Below, in pieces: positions 51,036 through 60,383 of a stretch of 64,000 nucleotides of DNA. Both the position numbers and the translations under genes were made by a program. The stretch spans positions 347,157-411,156 of the forward strand of contig NZ_BBWQ01000001.1 in the NCBI RefSeq assembly GCF_001463885.1, in the 5' to 3' direction. How positions within the stretch are numbered: position 1 is the first letter of the stretch; every line of letters starts with the position of its first letter. The notes beneath the pieces are model-generated. The model was given only the letters and a program-made list of their open reading frames with translations. It was not told where the DNA came from and searched no databases. This stretch comes from Aureimonas altamirensis (GTDB lineage: Bacteria; Pseudomonadota; Alphaproteobacteria; Rhizobiales; Rhizobiaceae).

Positions 51036-52479
51036 AAGCCTGACGGGGTTTGCGGGTGCCGTCGCCATACCGGGGCGGCCCGACGAGGCGGTGGAACACG
51101 GTATCGCCGCCCACCACCGCCTGCTGATGGAAGCCATCGACACCTGCCTCGATACGGCAAATGGGCGGCTGATGGTGTTCATGCCGCCGGGCAGCGCCAA
51201 AAGCACCTATGCCAGCGTGCTGACGCCGCCTTTCGCGATGGGACGCAAGCCGGGCTTTCGCGTCATCGGCGCCTGCTACGCAAGCGAGCTTGCCCGCAAG
51301 CTGGGACGCCGCTGCCGCTCCATCGTCCGGCAACCGGCCTTCGAGCGGTTGTTCGGCACGCGCCTGTCGGCCGAAAGCGCGGCGGCGGACGAATGGTCGC
51401 TGACCAACGGCTCGGAATACATGGCCGGCGGTATCCTTTCGGGCATTACCGGCAACCGTGCGGACCTTGTCCTGATCGACGATCCGGTGAAAGGGCGGCA
51501 GGATGCCGAAAGCCCGGTCATCCGGCGCAAGACACTGGATGCCTATCACGACGACCTGATGACCCGGCTTTTGCCCGGCGGATCGGTGATCCTGGTGCAG
51601 ACCCGCTGGCACGAGGAGGATCTGGCAGGCTGCATCCTGCCGGAAGGCTATGAGGGGCAGTCCGGCGACATCGCCTGCCGGGACGGCCAGACATGGCGTG
51701 TCCTTTGCCTGCCCGCCCGGGCCGAGCGGGAAGACGACCCGCTGGGCCGCCGGCCGGGCGAATATCTGTGGCCGGAATGGTTTCCGCGCAGCCATTGGGC
51801 GCCGTTCGAGCGCAACCCCAGAAGCTGGGCAAGCCTGTTCCAGCAGCGGCCTTCGCCCGACGAGGGAGACATCTTCCGTCGCGAATGGCTGGCGCTCTAC
51901 GACACTTTGCCGGCGGGCTGCCGCTTCTATGGCGGGTCCGATTACGCGGTGTCCGACACCGGCGACTACACGGTGCATGTGGTGGTGGCGATGGATGCGG
52001 ACGGCACGCTCTATGTCCACGACCTCTGGCGCGGAAAGGGCGAGCCCGACAAGTGGATCGAACCGCTGCTCGACCTGGTCGAGGCGCACGATCCGCTGGC
52101 CTGGGCAGAGGAAGCGGGCCAGATCAACAAGTCGATCGGCCCCTTCCTGCGCCGGCGCATGGCCGAACGGCGGGTGTTCTTCCACCGCCGTCAGGAGGCG
52201 TCGACCACCGACAAGGTGGCTCGGGCGCGCTCGCTTCAGGGCCAGATGGCGTCCGGCCGGGTCATGCTGCGGCGGGGTGCTCCGTGGCTGGCGGACCTTG
52301 TCGCCGAGCTGACGGTGTTTCCCAACGGCCGCCATGACGACCAGGTCGATGCACTGACCAAGACGACGCAGATGCTGGACAGGATGCGCGGCACAGCCGG
52401 CGCGGCCGACCTGCCCGCATCCAACCCCTTCATGGCGAAGAACGCGTTTTCGCGCCCACGATCAGGAACACGACTGTGA
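50971..52479 (+). CDS. Phage terminase large subunit
   Basis: DNA-packaging motor of 502 aa. The ATPase domain has Walker A MVFMPPGSAKSTYASV (about residue 74) and Walker B LVLIDDPVKGRQDAES (about residue 168), with VILVQTRWHEEDLAG as the coupling motif. The C-terminal RNase H-like nuclease domain has acidic residues in YGGSDYAVSDTGDYTV and NGRHDDQVDALT. I start at the ATG 50971 (MSFSVSP), inside the small-terminase gene. The stop overlaps the portal start (GTGA). Confidence 0.93.
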   Translation: MSFSVSPAQAAHELLRRRRGRESLTGFAGAVAIPGRPDEAVEHGIAAHHRLLMEAIDTCLDTANGRLMVFMPPGSAKSTYASVLTPPFAMGRKPGFRVIGACYASELARKLGRRCRSIVRQPAFERLFGTRLSAESAAADEWSLTNGSEYMAGGILSGITGNRADLVLIDDPVKGRQDAESPVIRRKTLDAYHDDLMTRLLPGGSVILVQTRWHEEDLAGCILPEGYEGQSGDIACRDGQTWRVLCLPARAEREDDPLGRRPGEYLWPEWFPRSHWAPFERNPRSWASLFQQRPSPDEGDIFRREWLALYDTLPAGCRFYGGSDYAVSDTGDYTVHVVVAMDADGTLYVHDLWRGKGEPDKWIEPLLDLVEAHDPLAWAEEAGQINKSIGPFLRRRMAERRVFFHRRQEASTTDKVARARSLQGQMASGRVMLRRGAPWLADLVAELTVFPNGRHDDQVDALTKTTQMLDRMRGTAGAADLPASNPFMAKNAFSRPRSGTRL

Positions 52480-54359
52480 CAGAACCCGATGCCAAGGACT
52501 GGGAAACGCGCCTCGAAGCCGCCCTGCGGGCCGAGCGCGACTGGCGGGAAAAGGGCCGCGAGGTGGTCGAGATTTTCCGCGCCGAGCGTACCGCCGACGG
52601 CGCTGCCGGACGCGGGCGCTTCAACATGCTGTACGCGAACACCTCGATCCTCTCTCCGGTGATGTACCAGCAGCCGCCGAGGGCCGATGTGCGCCGCCGC
52701 ACGATCCCCGCCGATGGCGTCGCGGACCGTGCCGCCGATGTCCTGCAGGCGGCGTTGAATGTGGCCGTGGATGCCGGCGACCTGGATTGCGAGCTGCGGC
52801 GCCTGGTGCAGGACCTCCTGTTGCCGGGGCGCGGCGTGCTCCGCGTGCGCTGGGCGCCGGTGGTGCGGCCCGTGCCGCTGTCCGACGCCGCCGGGTTGCC
52901 TGTCCAAGACGCGGAGGGGCGGCCCGTCACCGAACCGCGCAAGGTCTGGGAGAGTGTCGAGTTCGACCACGTCTTCTGGGAGGATTTCGTCTGCGAGCCG
53001 GTGCGGCGCTGGAAGGATGTCGGCTGGTGCGCCTTCCGCCACTATCTGACGCGGACCGCGGTCGAAACCGGCTTCGGCGATGGCGAGGCGGCCGCCCGGC
53101 TGCTTGCCGACGAGGCCTGGTGCCGGGGCGCGTTCGTGCACAGGCCGGCCGAGCACGAGGACGAGAAGCATGGCGCGGACGCAGTCGAGAAACGTGCCCT
53201 GGTCTGGGAATGCTGGGACCGCGAAACGCGCACCGTTTCGTTCGTCGCGATGGGGCCCGACGGGGCCGTGTCCCTGCGCCGGGATGGCGACCGCCTCAAG
53301 CTGAAGGGCTTCTTCCCCTGTGCCGAGCCGCTGACGGCGGTCACCACCGGCAATACCATGGTGCCGGTGCCCGAATACGAGATCTACCGTGATCTGGCCG
53401 CCGAGATCGCCAGGCTGACCGAGCGTATCGACGCCATCATGCAGCGCATGCGCGTGCGCGGTCTCTTCAACGGCTCGATCGAGGAGCTGGCCGACGCACT
53501 GGAGGGCGAGGACGGCAAGATGATCCCCGTCGCCGCCGTCGAGATGGAGGCGCTGGCCAGCAATATCTGGATGATCCCGCTGGATATGCTGGCGCAGACG
53601 GCGATGGCTCTTTACGGCGCGCGGGAGCAATCCAAGCAGGCTCTCTACGAGGTTACCGGCATTTCCGATGTGCTGCGGGGTGCGTCCGTGGCCAGCGAAA
53701 CGGCGACGGCGCAACGCATCAAGGGCAATTTCGGCACCCTGCGGATCGACGACAGGCGGCGGGCGCTGAACGCCTGTATCCGCGATACGCTGCGGATCGC
53801 GGCCGAAATCGTCGCCACCTGCTTCTCTGCCGAGACGCTGGCGGTGATGACGGGCCGCACCGTGGATGCCGAGGTGGAATCCTTCCTGCGCAACGATGTG
53901 CTGCTGCTCTGCAGGGTGGATATCGAAAGCGATTCCACCATCGCGGCAGATGAGGTGGCCGAGCAGGAATCGTCCGCCCGGCTGGTGCAGGCAGCAGCCA
54001 GTATCTTGCAGACCTTCGGCCCGCTGGTGCAGTCCGGAATGGCGCCGCCGCGCCTTGTCGGCGAGGTGCTGAAACTGGCGCTGCGCCCGTTCAAGGGCGC
54101 CCGGGACCTGATGGGCCTTCTCGACCAGCTTTCCGAGGCGGCGGCCGCCGGCTTGCCCGCGCCGGCCCAGCCGCCGGTGGACGAGGAAGCGGCGGTGCGG
54201 CTGCAGGCCCGGCGCGAGGCGCTGGCCATGGAGCGCGAGCGCCATGCCCTGGCGATGGCGGAGGGCCGGCAGGACATGGACATCGAGCGCCGCAGGCTGG
54301 CGCTCGACACGGCCCGCGCCATCGCTTCCGCAACCGCCCGCAAAGGGGAACGCCCATGA
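52476..54359 (+). CDS. Phage portal protein, P22-like
   Basis: Portal of 627 aa through which DNA enters the capsid. It starts with GTG overlapping the terminase stop. The N-terminal part (RGRFNMLYANTSILSPVMYQ), middle (WESVEFDHVFWEDFVCEPVR) and long C-terminal helix (VRLQARREALAMERERHALA) fit the large P22-type portals, whose C-terminal barrel extends into the capsid. Its size and the following gp10-like gene support podovirus affinity. Overlaps the next gene by ATGA. Confidence 0.88.
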   Translation: MTEPDAKDWETRLEAALRAERDWREKGREVVEIFRAERTADGAAGRGRFNMLYANTSILSPVMYQQPPRADVRRRTIPADGVADRAADVLQAALNVAVDAGDLDCELRRLVQDLLLPGRGVLRVRWAPVVRPVPLSDAAGLPVQDAEGRPVTEPRKVWESVEFDHVFWEDFVCEPVRRWKDVGWCAFRHYLTRTAVETGFGDGEAAARLLADEAWCRGAFVHRPAEHEDEKHGADAVEKRALVWECWDRETRTVSFVAMGPDGAVSLRRDGDRLKLKGFFPCAEPLTAVTTGNTMVPVPEYEIYRDLAAEIARLTERIDAIMQRMRVRGLFNGSIEELADALEGEDGKMIPVAAVEMEALASNIWMIPLDMLAQTAMALYGAREQSKQALYEVTGISDVLRGASVASETATAQRIKGNFGTLRIDDRRRALNACIRDTLRIAAEIVATCFSAETLAVMTGRTVDAEVESFLRNDVLLLCRVDIESDSTIAADEVAEQESSARLVQAAASILQTFGPLVQSGMAPPRLVGEVLKLALRPFKGARDLMGLLDQLSEAAAAGLPAPAQPPVDEEAAVRLQARREALAMERERHALAMAEGRQDMDIERRRLALDTARAIASATARKGERP

Positions 54360-54550
54360 CCGATTGCCGGTCCGATTTTCCATGTCCAGGCCTGATCCGG
54401 GACATCGAACCCTATCGCTCGCCCATTTCCGGGCGGGTGGTTTCGACCCGCGCCGAACGCCGCGCGGATCTGCAACGCCATGGCTGCGTCGATGCCCGGG
54501 ACCTGAAGGGTATCCGGCCGGCCGAAGGCTCCACGCATGAGGGATGTTAA
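54356..54550 (+). CDS. Short phage protein between portal and scaffold
   Basis: Protein of 64 aa: LIRDIEPYRSPISGRVVSTR followed by AERRADLQRHGCVDARDLKG. This DIEPYRSP...GR...SR..RREDL..NGC pattern recurs in short proteins next to portal genes of podovirus-like prophages; its function is not known to me. It overlaps both neighbours by a few bases, so it is translationally coupled. Two cysteines are present, too few for a zinc ribbon. Confidence 0.75.
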   Translation: MTDCRSDFPCPGLIRDIEPYRSPISGRVVSTRAERRADLQRHGCVDARDLKGIRPAEGSTHEGC

Positions 54551-55238
54551 CGTGGATACGGACCTGAAACAGGAAGATACCCCGCTGCCGCACGACGCCG
54601 CGCCGCCCGTCGAGGCGGACGATCTCGGCGCCCGGCTGCGCGCCCTCATCACCGAGGATCTCATGGCGCGCATGAAGCAGTCCGGCTTCGACGAGGTGGG
54701 CGGCATCGGCCATCTCATCGAGATGGAGCGCTATGCCGCCTCCGACCCGGCCGGCTACCTGAAGCTGGTGGCGCGCCATGCCGCCGGGCATGGGGTGGAT
54801 ATCGGCGCCGCGCTGCGCGAGGCCGTGCATGCGGGCGGCGCCGACGCGGACCCCCGCGCCGCCGTCATGCGCCGGATCGAGGCGTTCCGCGATGCCACGG
54901 ACGAGGCAGGCGCACCCCGCCACCCGCATTACGAGGCGGTGTCGGGCGAGATGGCGTCTCTTATCCGCGCCGACCCCTCGCTGGATCTGGCACAGGCCTA
55001 CGGCCACGCCGTGTGGATGAACCCGCAGGTCCGCGAAACCCTGATCGAGGCGGAGCTGGCGAACCGCCAGGCGAAGCTGCACGCGGACGACACCGACAAG
55101 GCCCGCCGCGCCGCCTCGGATGCCGCGCTGGCGGCGCGTCAGAACATTCGGCCCGGTGGCGGCGGTTTTGCCCGCACACCGGACGTCAGGAACCTGGATG
55201 ACGCGATCGCCATCGCGCTCCGGCAGGTCAACGCTTAA
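54537..55238 (+). CDS. Putative phage scaffold protein
   Basis: Acidic, helical protein of 233 aa directly upstream of the capsid gene. It is rich in Ala, Asp and Glu with an acidic N-terminus (VDTDLKQEDTPLPHDAAPPV) and a positively charged C-terminus (FARTPDVRNLDDAIAIALRQ), the pattern of scaffold proteins that template capsid assembly. Position between portal and major capsid is typical. No protease motif is seen, so it is probably released intact as in P22. Confidence 0.7.
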   Translation: MRDVNVDTDLKQEDTPLPHDAAPPVEADDLGARLRALITEDLMARMKQSGFDEVGGIGHLIEMERYAASDPAGYLKLVARHAAGHGVDIGAALREAVHAGGADADPRAAVMRRIEAFRDATDEAGAPRHPHYEAVSGEMASLIRADPSLDLAQAYGHAVWMNPQVRETLIEAELANRQAKLHADDTDKARRAASDAALAARQNIRPGGGGFARTPDVRNLDDAIAIALRQVNA

Positions 55239-55253
55239 CAAACGAGGACATCG

Positions 55254-56228
55254 ATGAACGCAGCCCAGCTTCGCCAGTTGCTTGCCACGACGATCGCCAA
55301 TTATCGCCGGCAACTCTACGACAATGTCACGGGGTCCAACCTCGTGCTGGCCACCCTGCAGCAGAAGGGGCGCATCACCCCCCTGGACGGCGGCTCCGAC
55401 ATTCGCGGCCCCGTCGTCTTCGACGAGGAGGATTTCAGGTGGTATGACGGCGTCGACAGCCTTGGCCGCACGCAGAAGGAGACGATCGGCGAGGCGGTCT
55501 ACACGCCGGGCATGGCGGCCGCCTCTATAACGCTGTCGGGCGAGGAGATGGCCAAGAATGCCGGCCGCTCGCAGATCGTCAAGCTTTTGCGGGCCAAGAC
55601 GCAGAACGCCGAAAACACCCTGAAATCGGGCATCACCCGGGCCCTCTACGGCGATGGCTCGGTTGCCAAATCCTTCGTCGGCCTGGATGCCATCGTGTCG
55701 GATACGCCGGCCGTCGGCACCGTCGGCGGCATCGACGCCGCGGCAAAGCCGTGGTGGCGCAACAAGGCGACGACGGTTGCCATGGCGGGTGCCGCCGACG
55801 ACCGGGAACGCTACAGGCGGCTGCGCCTCGGCATGAGCGCCCTGTACCGCCAGTGCTGCGTCGGCACCGAGAAGACCGACATCGTCACCCTGTCGGACGA
55901 TGTCTACGGTCTGTACGAAAGCGGCTTGCAGGAAAACCAGCGCTACGCCGATGCCAATGCGGCGGCACTGGGCTTCGATACGCTGAAGTACCGGTCGGCG
56001 ACCGTCATCACCGAGAGCGCCGGATCGGCCCATCCCGACGATAACGGCTTCTTCCTGAACACCGATTTCCTGAACCTCGAATACTACGAGGGCAGGGGCT
56101 TCGACGAACTCGACCTGCCGGAATCCACCCCGGACATGGACGCCGTCACCAAGCATATCGGCTTCATGGGCGCGCTCACCTGCTACAAGCGCAACCGCCA
56201 CGGACGGTTGATCGTCACCGGCCTGTAA
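55254..56228 (+). CDS. Phage major capsid protein
   Basis: Protein of 324 aa, the expected size for an HK97-fold shell protein. It begins MNAAQLRQLLATTIANYRRQ; DEEDFRWYDGVDSLGRTQKE, SITLSGEEMAKNAGRSQIVK and PDMDAVTKHIGFMGALTCYK are typical of capsid proteins of podovirus-like prophages. GAGGACATCG lies before the ATG. There is no cleaved N-terminal delta domain visible, consistent with a separate scaffold gene. Confidence 0.85.
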   Translation: MNAAQLRQLLATTIANYRRQLYDNVTGSNLVLATLQQKGRITPLDGGSDIRGPVVFDEEDFRWYDGVDSLGRTQKETIGEAVYTPGMAAASITLSGEEMAKNAGRSQIVKLLRAKTQNAENTLKSGITRALYGDGSVAKSFVGLDAIVSDTPAVGTVGGIDAAAKPWWRNKATTVAMAGAADDRERYRRLRLGMSALYRQCCVGTEKTDIVTLSDDVYGLYESGLQENQRYADANAAALGFDTLKYRSATVITESAGSAHPDDNGFFLNTDFLNLEYYEGRGFDELDLPESTPDMDAVTKHIGFMGALTCYKRNRHGRLIVTGL

Positions 56229-56300
56229 GGGCCCGCCAGACGCGAGTTCCGCCGCCGCGCAATGGGGCGCGGCGGCTCCAGGCGCCCAAGGGCTTTTCCC

Positions 56301-56822
56301 ATGATCCGCTTCTTCGACAAGGCAGAGCCGTCCGGCCTGGGGCCGGACGGGCTCGCCACCTATCGCCTCGAAACCTACTTCGAATGCTACCGCGATTTCG
56401 CAACCCGCATCGTTCGGCGGGCGCGGCCCGCGGACATCGCCGCCTACCCCGCGCAGTACGCCGCCTATACACAGGCGCGGACTGCGGCCGACGAGGGTTT
56501 TCCGCTCTGTGCCTGGCCCGCGGCGGACGAGGCGGTGCAACTGGGTTTGGCCGAGCGCGGCATACGCACCGTGGAGAGGCTGGCCGCCGCCGACCTCGCA
56601 TCGGCGCCCATCGAGTACCGCGAAGCCAAGGAGCGGGCCGAAGCCTTCCTGCAGACGCTGAGGGAAGAGGGGCCGCAGCGCGCCGCCGAGGTGCAGAGGC
56701 TGCGCGCGGAGGTTGCCGCGTTGGCGGCCGAAAATGCCGAACTGCGTGCCGCATTGGCGCAAGGGGCGCCTCAGCGCGCGGCAAGAGCCGGCAGCCGGCG
56801 CACCGCCGCGGAGCGTGGATGA
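56301..56822 (+). CDS. Phage structural protein with C-terminal coiled coil
   Basis: Protein of 173 aa placed between capsid and adaptor genes. The N-terminal part (FDKAEPSGLGPDGLATYRLE) resembles no domain I can name; the C-terminal 60 residues form a coiled coil (RAAEVQRLRAEVAALAAENA). I chose MIRFFDKAE; an in-frame ATG 39 bases upstream has no better ribosome site. It could be a head-completion or decoration protein. Stop overlaps the next ATG. Confidence 0.6.
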   Translation: MIRFFDKAEPSGLGPDGLATYRLETYFECYRDFATRIVRRARPADIAAYPAQYAAYTQARTAADEGFPLCAWPAADEAVQLGLAERGIRTVERLAAADLASAPIEYREAKERAEAFLQTLREEGPQRAAEVQRLRAEVAALAAENAELRAALAQGAPQRAARAGSRRTAAERG

Positions 56823-57211
56823 TGCAACTCGGCGAACTGATCCGCTCCATCATGCCCAGCCTGCAATTGCCGGCTCCGGCCTCCGTCATCGGCAATACCG
56901 ACCCCGTCGTCCGGCAGATGCTGGCGGTGCTTGCCAGTGCCGCCGACGAGCTTGTCCGCCGCTACCCCTACACGCGGCGCCTCGTCGACGGAAAATGGAT
57001 CAAGCCGCTTGCCGCCGCGGCCACCGATACGGCCACGCTGGATACGGACAATATCCTGTTCGATACGCCCGTCATTCGCGCTGCCGTCAAATGGCGCTGG
57101 CAGGAGGCGAACGGCTTCGATTATTCCGAAGCCTTCCGCCAATGCGAGGAAGCGCTTTCCCGCGTCGCGAGCCAGCATATGCGCGCCACGCGCGAGACGG
57201 TGGCGTTGTGA
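56819..57211 (+). CDS. Putative phage head-tail adaptor (gp4-like)
   Basis: Protein of 130 aa with a helical build: ELIRSIMPSLQLPAPASVIG, DPVVRQMLAVLASAADELVR and VIRAAVKWRWQEANGFDYSE. Size, helices and location after the capsid fit small adaptors that attach to the portal, like P22 gp4-type proteins without the lysozyme activity. It overlaps both neighbours by a few bases (ATGATG at the start, TGATG at the end). Confidence 0.6.
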   Translation: MMQLGELIRSIMPSLQLPAPASVIGNTDPVVRQMLAVLASAADELVRRYPYTRRLVDGKWIKPLAAAATDTATLDTDNILFDTPVIRAAVKWRWQEANGFDYSEAFRQCEEALSRVASQHMRATRETVAL

Positions 57212-58725
57212 TGCGGCGGCCGCTTCGGTTGCTATCCGCATTCGGGTCGGCACGCTCCGCGCCGGTGACGGTGCCCGCGCCCTACGGCGGGATCAACGGT
57301 GCGGATGCCATAGCCGGCGGCATGAACCCCGTGGATGCCGTGGACCTGTGCAACTTCGTCTGCATCGGCGGCGGGGTGGAAAGCCGGCCCGGCTATACCG
57401 TGCGCAACAGCCTGGGCACAGGCGCGCGTGTCGGCTTCCTGCACCCTTTGCCCGATCCTTCGATGGGCAGCCTGGCCGCCAGTGGCGGCAAGCTTCATCT
57501 TGTTGCAACGGGCACGACCCAGCTTGGCAGCGGCTTCGCATCCGATGGCTGGCGGGCCGCAGTCATGAACGGGCGCCTGTTCCTGGTCAATGGCTCGGAC
57601 GCGCCCCGCGCGCTTGCCGGCACCACGCTGGAGACGCCGAGCTTCAGCGGCCCCGCCGCCTTGTCGGCCCTTCATCGGGTGCGCGCCCATGCACGGCGGC
57701 TTTTCTTTGCCGAGCGGGGTTCGGCGAAGTTCTGGTACACCGAAGCGCCGGGCAATGTCTCGGGAACGCTGCTGCCGTTCGACCTGTCGGGCGTCGGCAA
57801 CAAGGGCGGCGTACTTGAGGAGATCGCCACCCTGGCCCCGGACGGGGGCACCGGCGGCGACGATGATGCCGTGGCCTTCTTCATGTCGTCGGGCGAGGCC
57901 ATCGTCTATCGCGGGTCCAACCCGGGCGATGCGTCAAGCTGGGGGCGGGTCGGCGTCTTTCCGGTCGCGCGGCCGATTGCTGTCGAAAGCCACGGCGGCG
58001 ACGTGCTCACCGTGTCGCTGGACGGTTATGCCGAACTGTCCCGCGTGCTTCCGTCGGGCCGCTCTCCCGTGGCCGGGTTCGGCAGCCGGATCGGGCGGCT
58101 TGCCCAAAGCTCCGCCGCCGCATTCGGGGATAATGACGGCTGGCAGATCCTGTACAGCCCGGCCCAACGGATCATCATCGTCCACGTGCCGCAGACCGCC
58201 AGCGCGGCGCAGCAGCATGTCTACGGCCTTGCAGCGGGCGGGTGGTCGCGATGGGCCGGCCTTCCCGCCACGGTCTGGGGCAATGTGGGCGAAGCGCTGT
58301 GCTTCGGCACCAGCGATGGGCGCATCTGCCAATTGGGCAGCGACAGCGATAACGGCACGCCCATCGTCGCGACGGCCCAGGCCGCCTGGAATTCGCTTGG
58401 CAGTCCCGGCCGACGGAAGCGTATCGGGCTCGTCAAGCCGATCGTCACCGCAACCTCCGCGCCCAGCATCCGCCATGTGCTCGGCGTGGACTTCCAACCG
58501 CCGGTTTACGGAGCGGAGGGCGCCGTGCCCCTGGCTGCCGCTTCGGGCATCTGGAACCAATCGGTCTGGAATGTGGCCACATGGGGCGGCGCCGAACAGG
58601 TCGCCACCGAGTTTCGGGGCGGCGGGGCCATCGGCGAATGGTTTGCCGTCGGCCTGCGGGTCGACAGCCGCGTCGGGCGGGTCAAATGGCTGGCCACGAC
58701 GCTGATGGTGGAGGCCGGCGTATGA
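57211..58725 (+). CDS. Phage packaged-DNA stabilisation/tail-hub protein, gp10-like
   Basis: Beta-rich protein of 504 aa. GGINGADAIAGGMNPVDAVD near the N-terminus, EEIATLAPDGGTGGDDDAVA and SGEAIVYRGSNPGDASSWGR are typical of the beta-propeller-like proteins related to P22 gp10 that plug the portal. WSRWAGLPATVWGNVGEALC supports the propeller repeats. Coupled by TGATG and ATGA to neighbours. The gp10 link is by pattern, not by strong identity. Confidence 0.7.
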   Translation: MRRPLRLLSAFGSARSAPVTVPAPYGGINGADAIAGGMNPVDAVDLCNFVCIGGGVESRPGYTVRNSLGTGARVGFLHPLPDPSMGSLAASGGKLHLVATGTTQLGSGFASDGWRAAVMNGRLFLVNGSDAPRALAGTTLETPSFSGPAALSALHRVRAHARRLFFAERGSAKFWYTEAPGNVSGTLLPFDLSGVGNKGGVLEEIATLAPDGGTGGDDDAVAFFMSSGEAIVYRGSNPGDASSWGRVGVFPVARPIAVESHGGDVLTVSLDGYAELSRVLPSGRSPVAGFGSRIGRLAQSSAAAFGDNDGWQILYSPAQRIIIVHVPQTASAAQQHVYGLAAGGWSRWAGLPATVWGNVGEALCFGTSDGRICQLGSDSDNGTPIVATAQAAWNSLGSPGRRKRIGLVKPIVTATSAPSIRHVLGVDFQPPVYGAEGAVPLAAASGIWNQSVWNVATWGGAEQVATEFRGGGAIGEWFAVGLRVDSRVGRVKWLATTLMVEAGV

Positions 58726-59138
58726 GCTACCTCATCCTGACCGGGCACCATGCCCATGTCGCAAGCTGGATCGCCGCCCGGGTGGAATCCTGCCAATCGC
58801 TGGAGGGCGCCGTCGCCTTCGGGGCGATGCGCGATGGCCGGCTGGTGGGCGGCATCGCCTTCACCGAGTTTCGGGGCCGCGATATCCGGGTAACCGTGGC
58901 GGGCGAGGGCGCCTGGCTGACGCGTCGCCTGTTGCGCACGGCTTTTGCCTACGCCTTCCAGGATCTGCGATGCCGGCGCATCAGCGCCATGGTCAAGCAA
59001 GGCAACCTTGCGTCCCGGCGCCTGGTGCAGCGGCTCGGTTTCCGCCGCGAAGGGCAGCACCCGGGCTTTTTCGAAGATGGCGACATTCTCTGCAGCTACG
59101 GCCTTCTGGCCGACGAATGCCTCTGGCTGAAAGGTTGA
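58722..59138 (+). CDS. Phage-encoded GNAT-fold acetyltransferase-like protein
   Basis: Protein of 138 aa with the GNAT core: DGRLVGGIAFTEFRGRDIRV, AFAYAFQDLRCRRISAMVKQ and GNLASRRLVQRLGFRREGQH, where N-x-x-S-x-x-L-x-x-x-x-G-F is the typical acetyl-CoA helix. Such proteins occur in tail regions of several podovirus-like prophages; whether they acetylate a host or virion protein is unknown. Overlaps the gp10-like gene by ATGA. The acyl-CoA P-loop (Q/RxxGxG/A) reads VTVAGEGAWLTRRL, altered but recognisable. Confidence 0.75.
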   Translation: MSYLILTGHHAHVASWIAARVESCQSLEGAVAFGAMRDGRLVGGIAFTEFRGRDIRVTVAGEGAWLTRRLLRTAFAYAFQDLRCRRISAMVKQGNLASRRLVQRLGFRREGQHPGFFEDGDILCSYGLLADECLWLKG

Positions 59139-59142
59139 GACG

Positions 59143-60264
59143 ATGGGAAAGAGCACACCGACAGCGCCAAACCCGTACACCACGGCAGCGGCGCAGGCGC
59201 AGGCCAACAGCGCAGCCGTGCGCGACAGCGCCGCTTACAATGCGGTCAACCAGTACGGGCCGCTCGGCTCAACGACCTATCAGCGGCGAAGCGACGGTAC
59301 GCCCTATGCGCAGACCGTTACCCTTGCGCCGTCGGCCCAATCGGTCCTGGACGGACAATTGCGGGCAGCCGACACGCTGACCACCAGGGCCGCATCCATG
59401 GCCAACAACATCGCAGCCCTGCCGCTCGACGTTTCCAAGCTGCCGGCGCGGCCAACGACCATCCCCACGGCAGGAACGGTTACGGACACGATTCCCAATC
59501 AGGGCAACGCCCTGCAAACCGTTACCGCCACGGGGCTGCCGTCACTGCCCGGCCTTGCAGACTTCGGTGCGGACGCGGCACGGGCGCAGAGCGCGTCGTT
59601 CGGCAAAGCGCAGGCCCTTTTGCAGCCGGACATGACCCAATCGCGCAACCGCCTCGTCCAGTCATTGTCCGACAGGGGTATTCCACTCGACAGCTCTGCC
59701 GGCCAGGCGGAGTTGGACCGGCTGGACCGGGCCCAGTCGGAGGCGATGAACAGGGCGGCCTATGATTCCGTTGCGGCGGGCTCGCAGGAGCAGTCGCGTC
59801 TGTTCGGGCTTGCTTCCGCCGCGCGCGGCCAGCTCTACAATGAGGGGCTCTCGACGGCCGGGTTCAACAATGATGTCGCAAACAGCCGATTCAGCCAGGA
59901 CCTTGCGTCGGCGCAGTTTGCCAACTCGGCCCAGAACCAGCGCTTCTCGCAGGCCGCCCAACAGGCATCCTTCTCGGCGGACCAGCGCGACAGGGCCCTG
60001 TCGGAAGCCCTGACATTGCGCAACCAGCCCCTGGTGGAAACGGCGGCCATGCTGCGCGCCGCGCCGTCATTCCAGATGCCCGGTTTCCAGCAGACACCTG
60101 CCTATTCGGTCGAGGCGCCGGACATTTCCGGCCTGGTCGAGGCGAACTACCGCAATCAGGTGGCCGCCGCGAACCAGCGTCAGCAAGCCCTGTACGGCAG
60201 CGCCACAAACCTTGCCACCACCGCCATCGGTGCACCGTGGTTCGGACGGTGGTTAGGAATATAA
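59143..60264 (+). CDS. Phage virion/DNA-ejection-type protein
   Basis: Protein of 373 aa rich in Ala, Gln, Asn and Ser without cysteines. The N-terminus (PTAPNPYTTAAAQAQANSAA) and repetitive helices (FSQDLASAQFANSAQNQRFS, QAAQQASFSADQRDRALSEA) are typical of internal virion proteins ejected with DNA in podovirus-like phages. It ends VEANYRNQVAAANQRQQALY and GAPWFGRWLGI, typical of this group. The DNA encoding this end is repeated in decayed form at 60691-60822. Confidence 0.75.
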   Translation: MGKSTPTAPNPYTTAAAQAQANSAAVRDSAAYNAVNQYGPLGSTTYQRRSDGTPYAQTVTLAPSAQSVLDGQLRAADTLTTRAASMANNIAALPLDVSKLPARPTTIPTAGTVTDTIPNQGNALQTVTATGLPSLPGLADFGADAARAQSASFGKAQALLQPDMTQSRNRLVQSLSDRGIPLDSSAGQAELDRLDRAQSEAMNRAAYDSVAAGSQEQSRLFGLASAARGQLYNEGLSTAGFNNDVANSRFSQDLASAQFANSAQNQRFSQAAQQASFSADQRDRALSEALTLRNQPLVETAAMLRAAPSFQMPGFQQTPAYSVEAPDISGLVEANYRNQVAAANQRQQALYGSATNLATTAIGAPWFGRWLGI

Positions 60265-60383
60265 GCAAAGCGCTATCACCGGGAAGCTTTCGGCTGCCGG
60301 ATCGGAAAGGCACGCAACGCGCGTCTTTCTTATTCGACTGAAAACTTGAATAAGAACAAATTCCTATCAGTAAGGAGGGCACT

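Noticed and set aside
52236..56762. A 1508-codon open frame on the minus strand opposite the terminase, portal, scaffold and capsid genes
   Set aside because: It is antisense to well-recognised phage genes; long antisense frames are expected at this GC content, and its translation has no domain and a skewed Arg/Gly/Gln composition.
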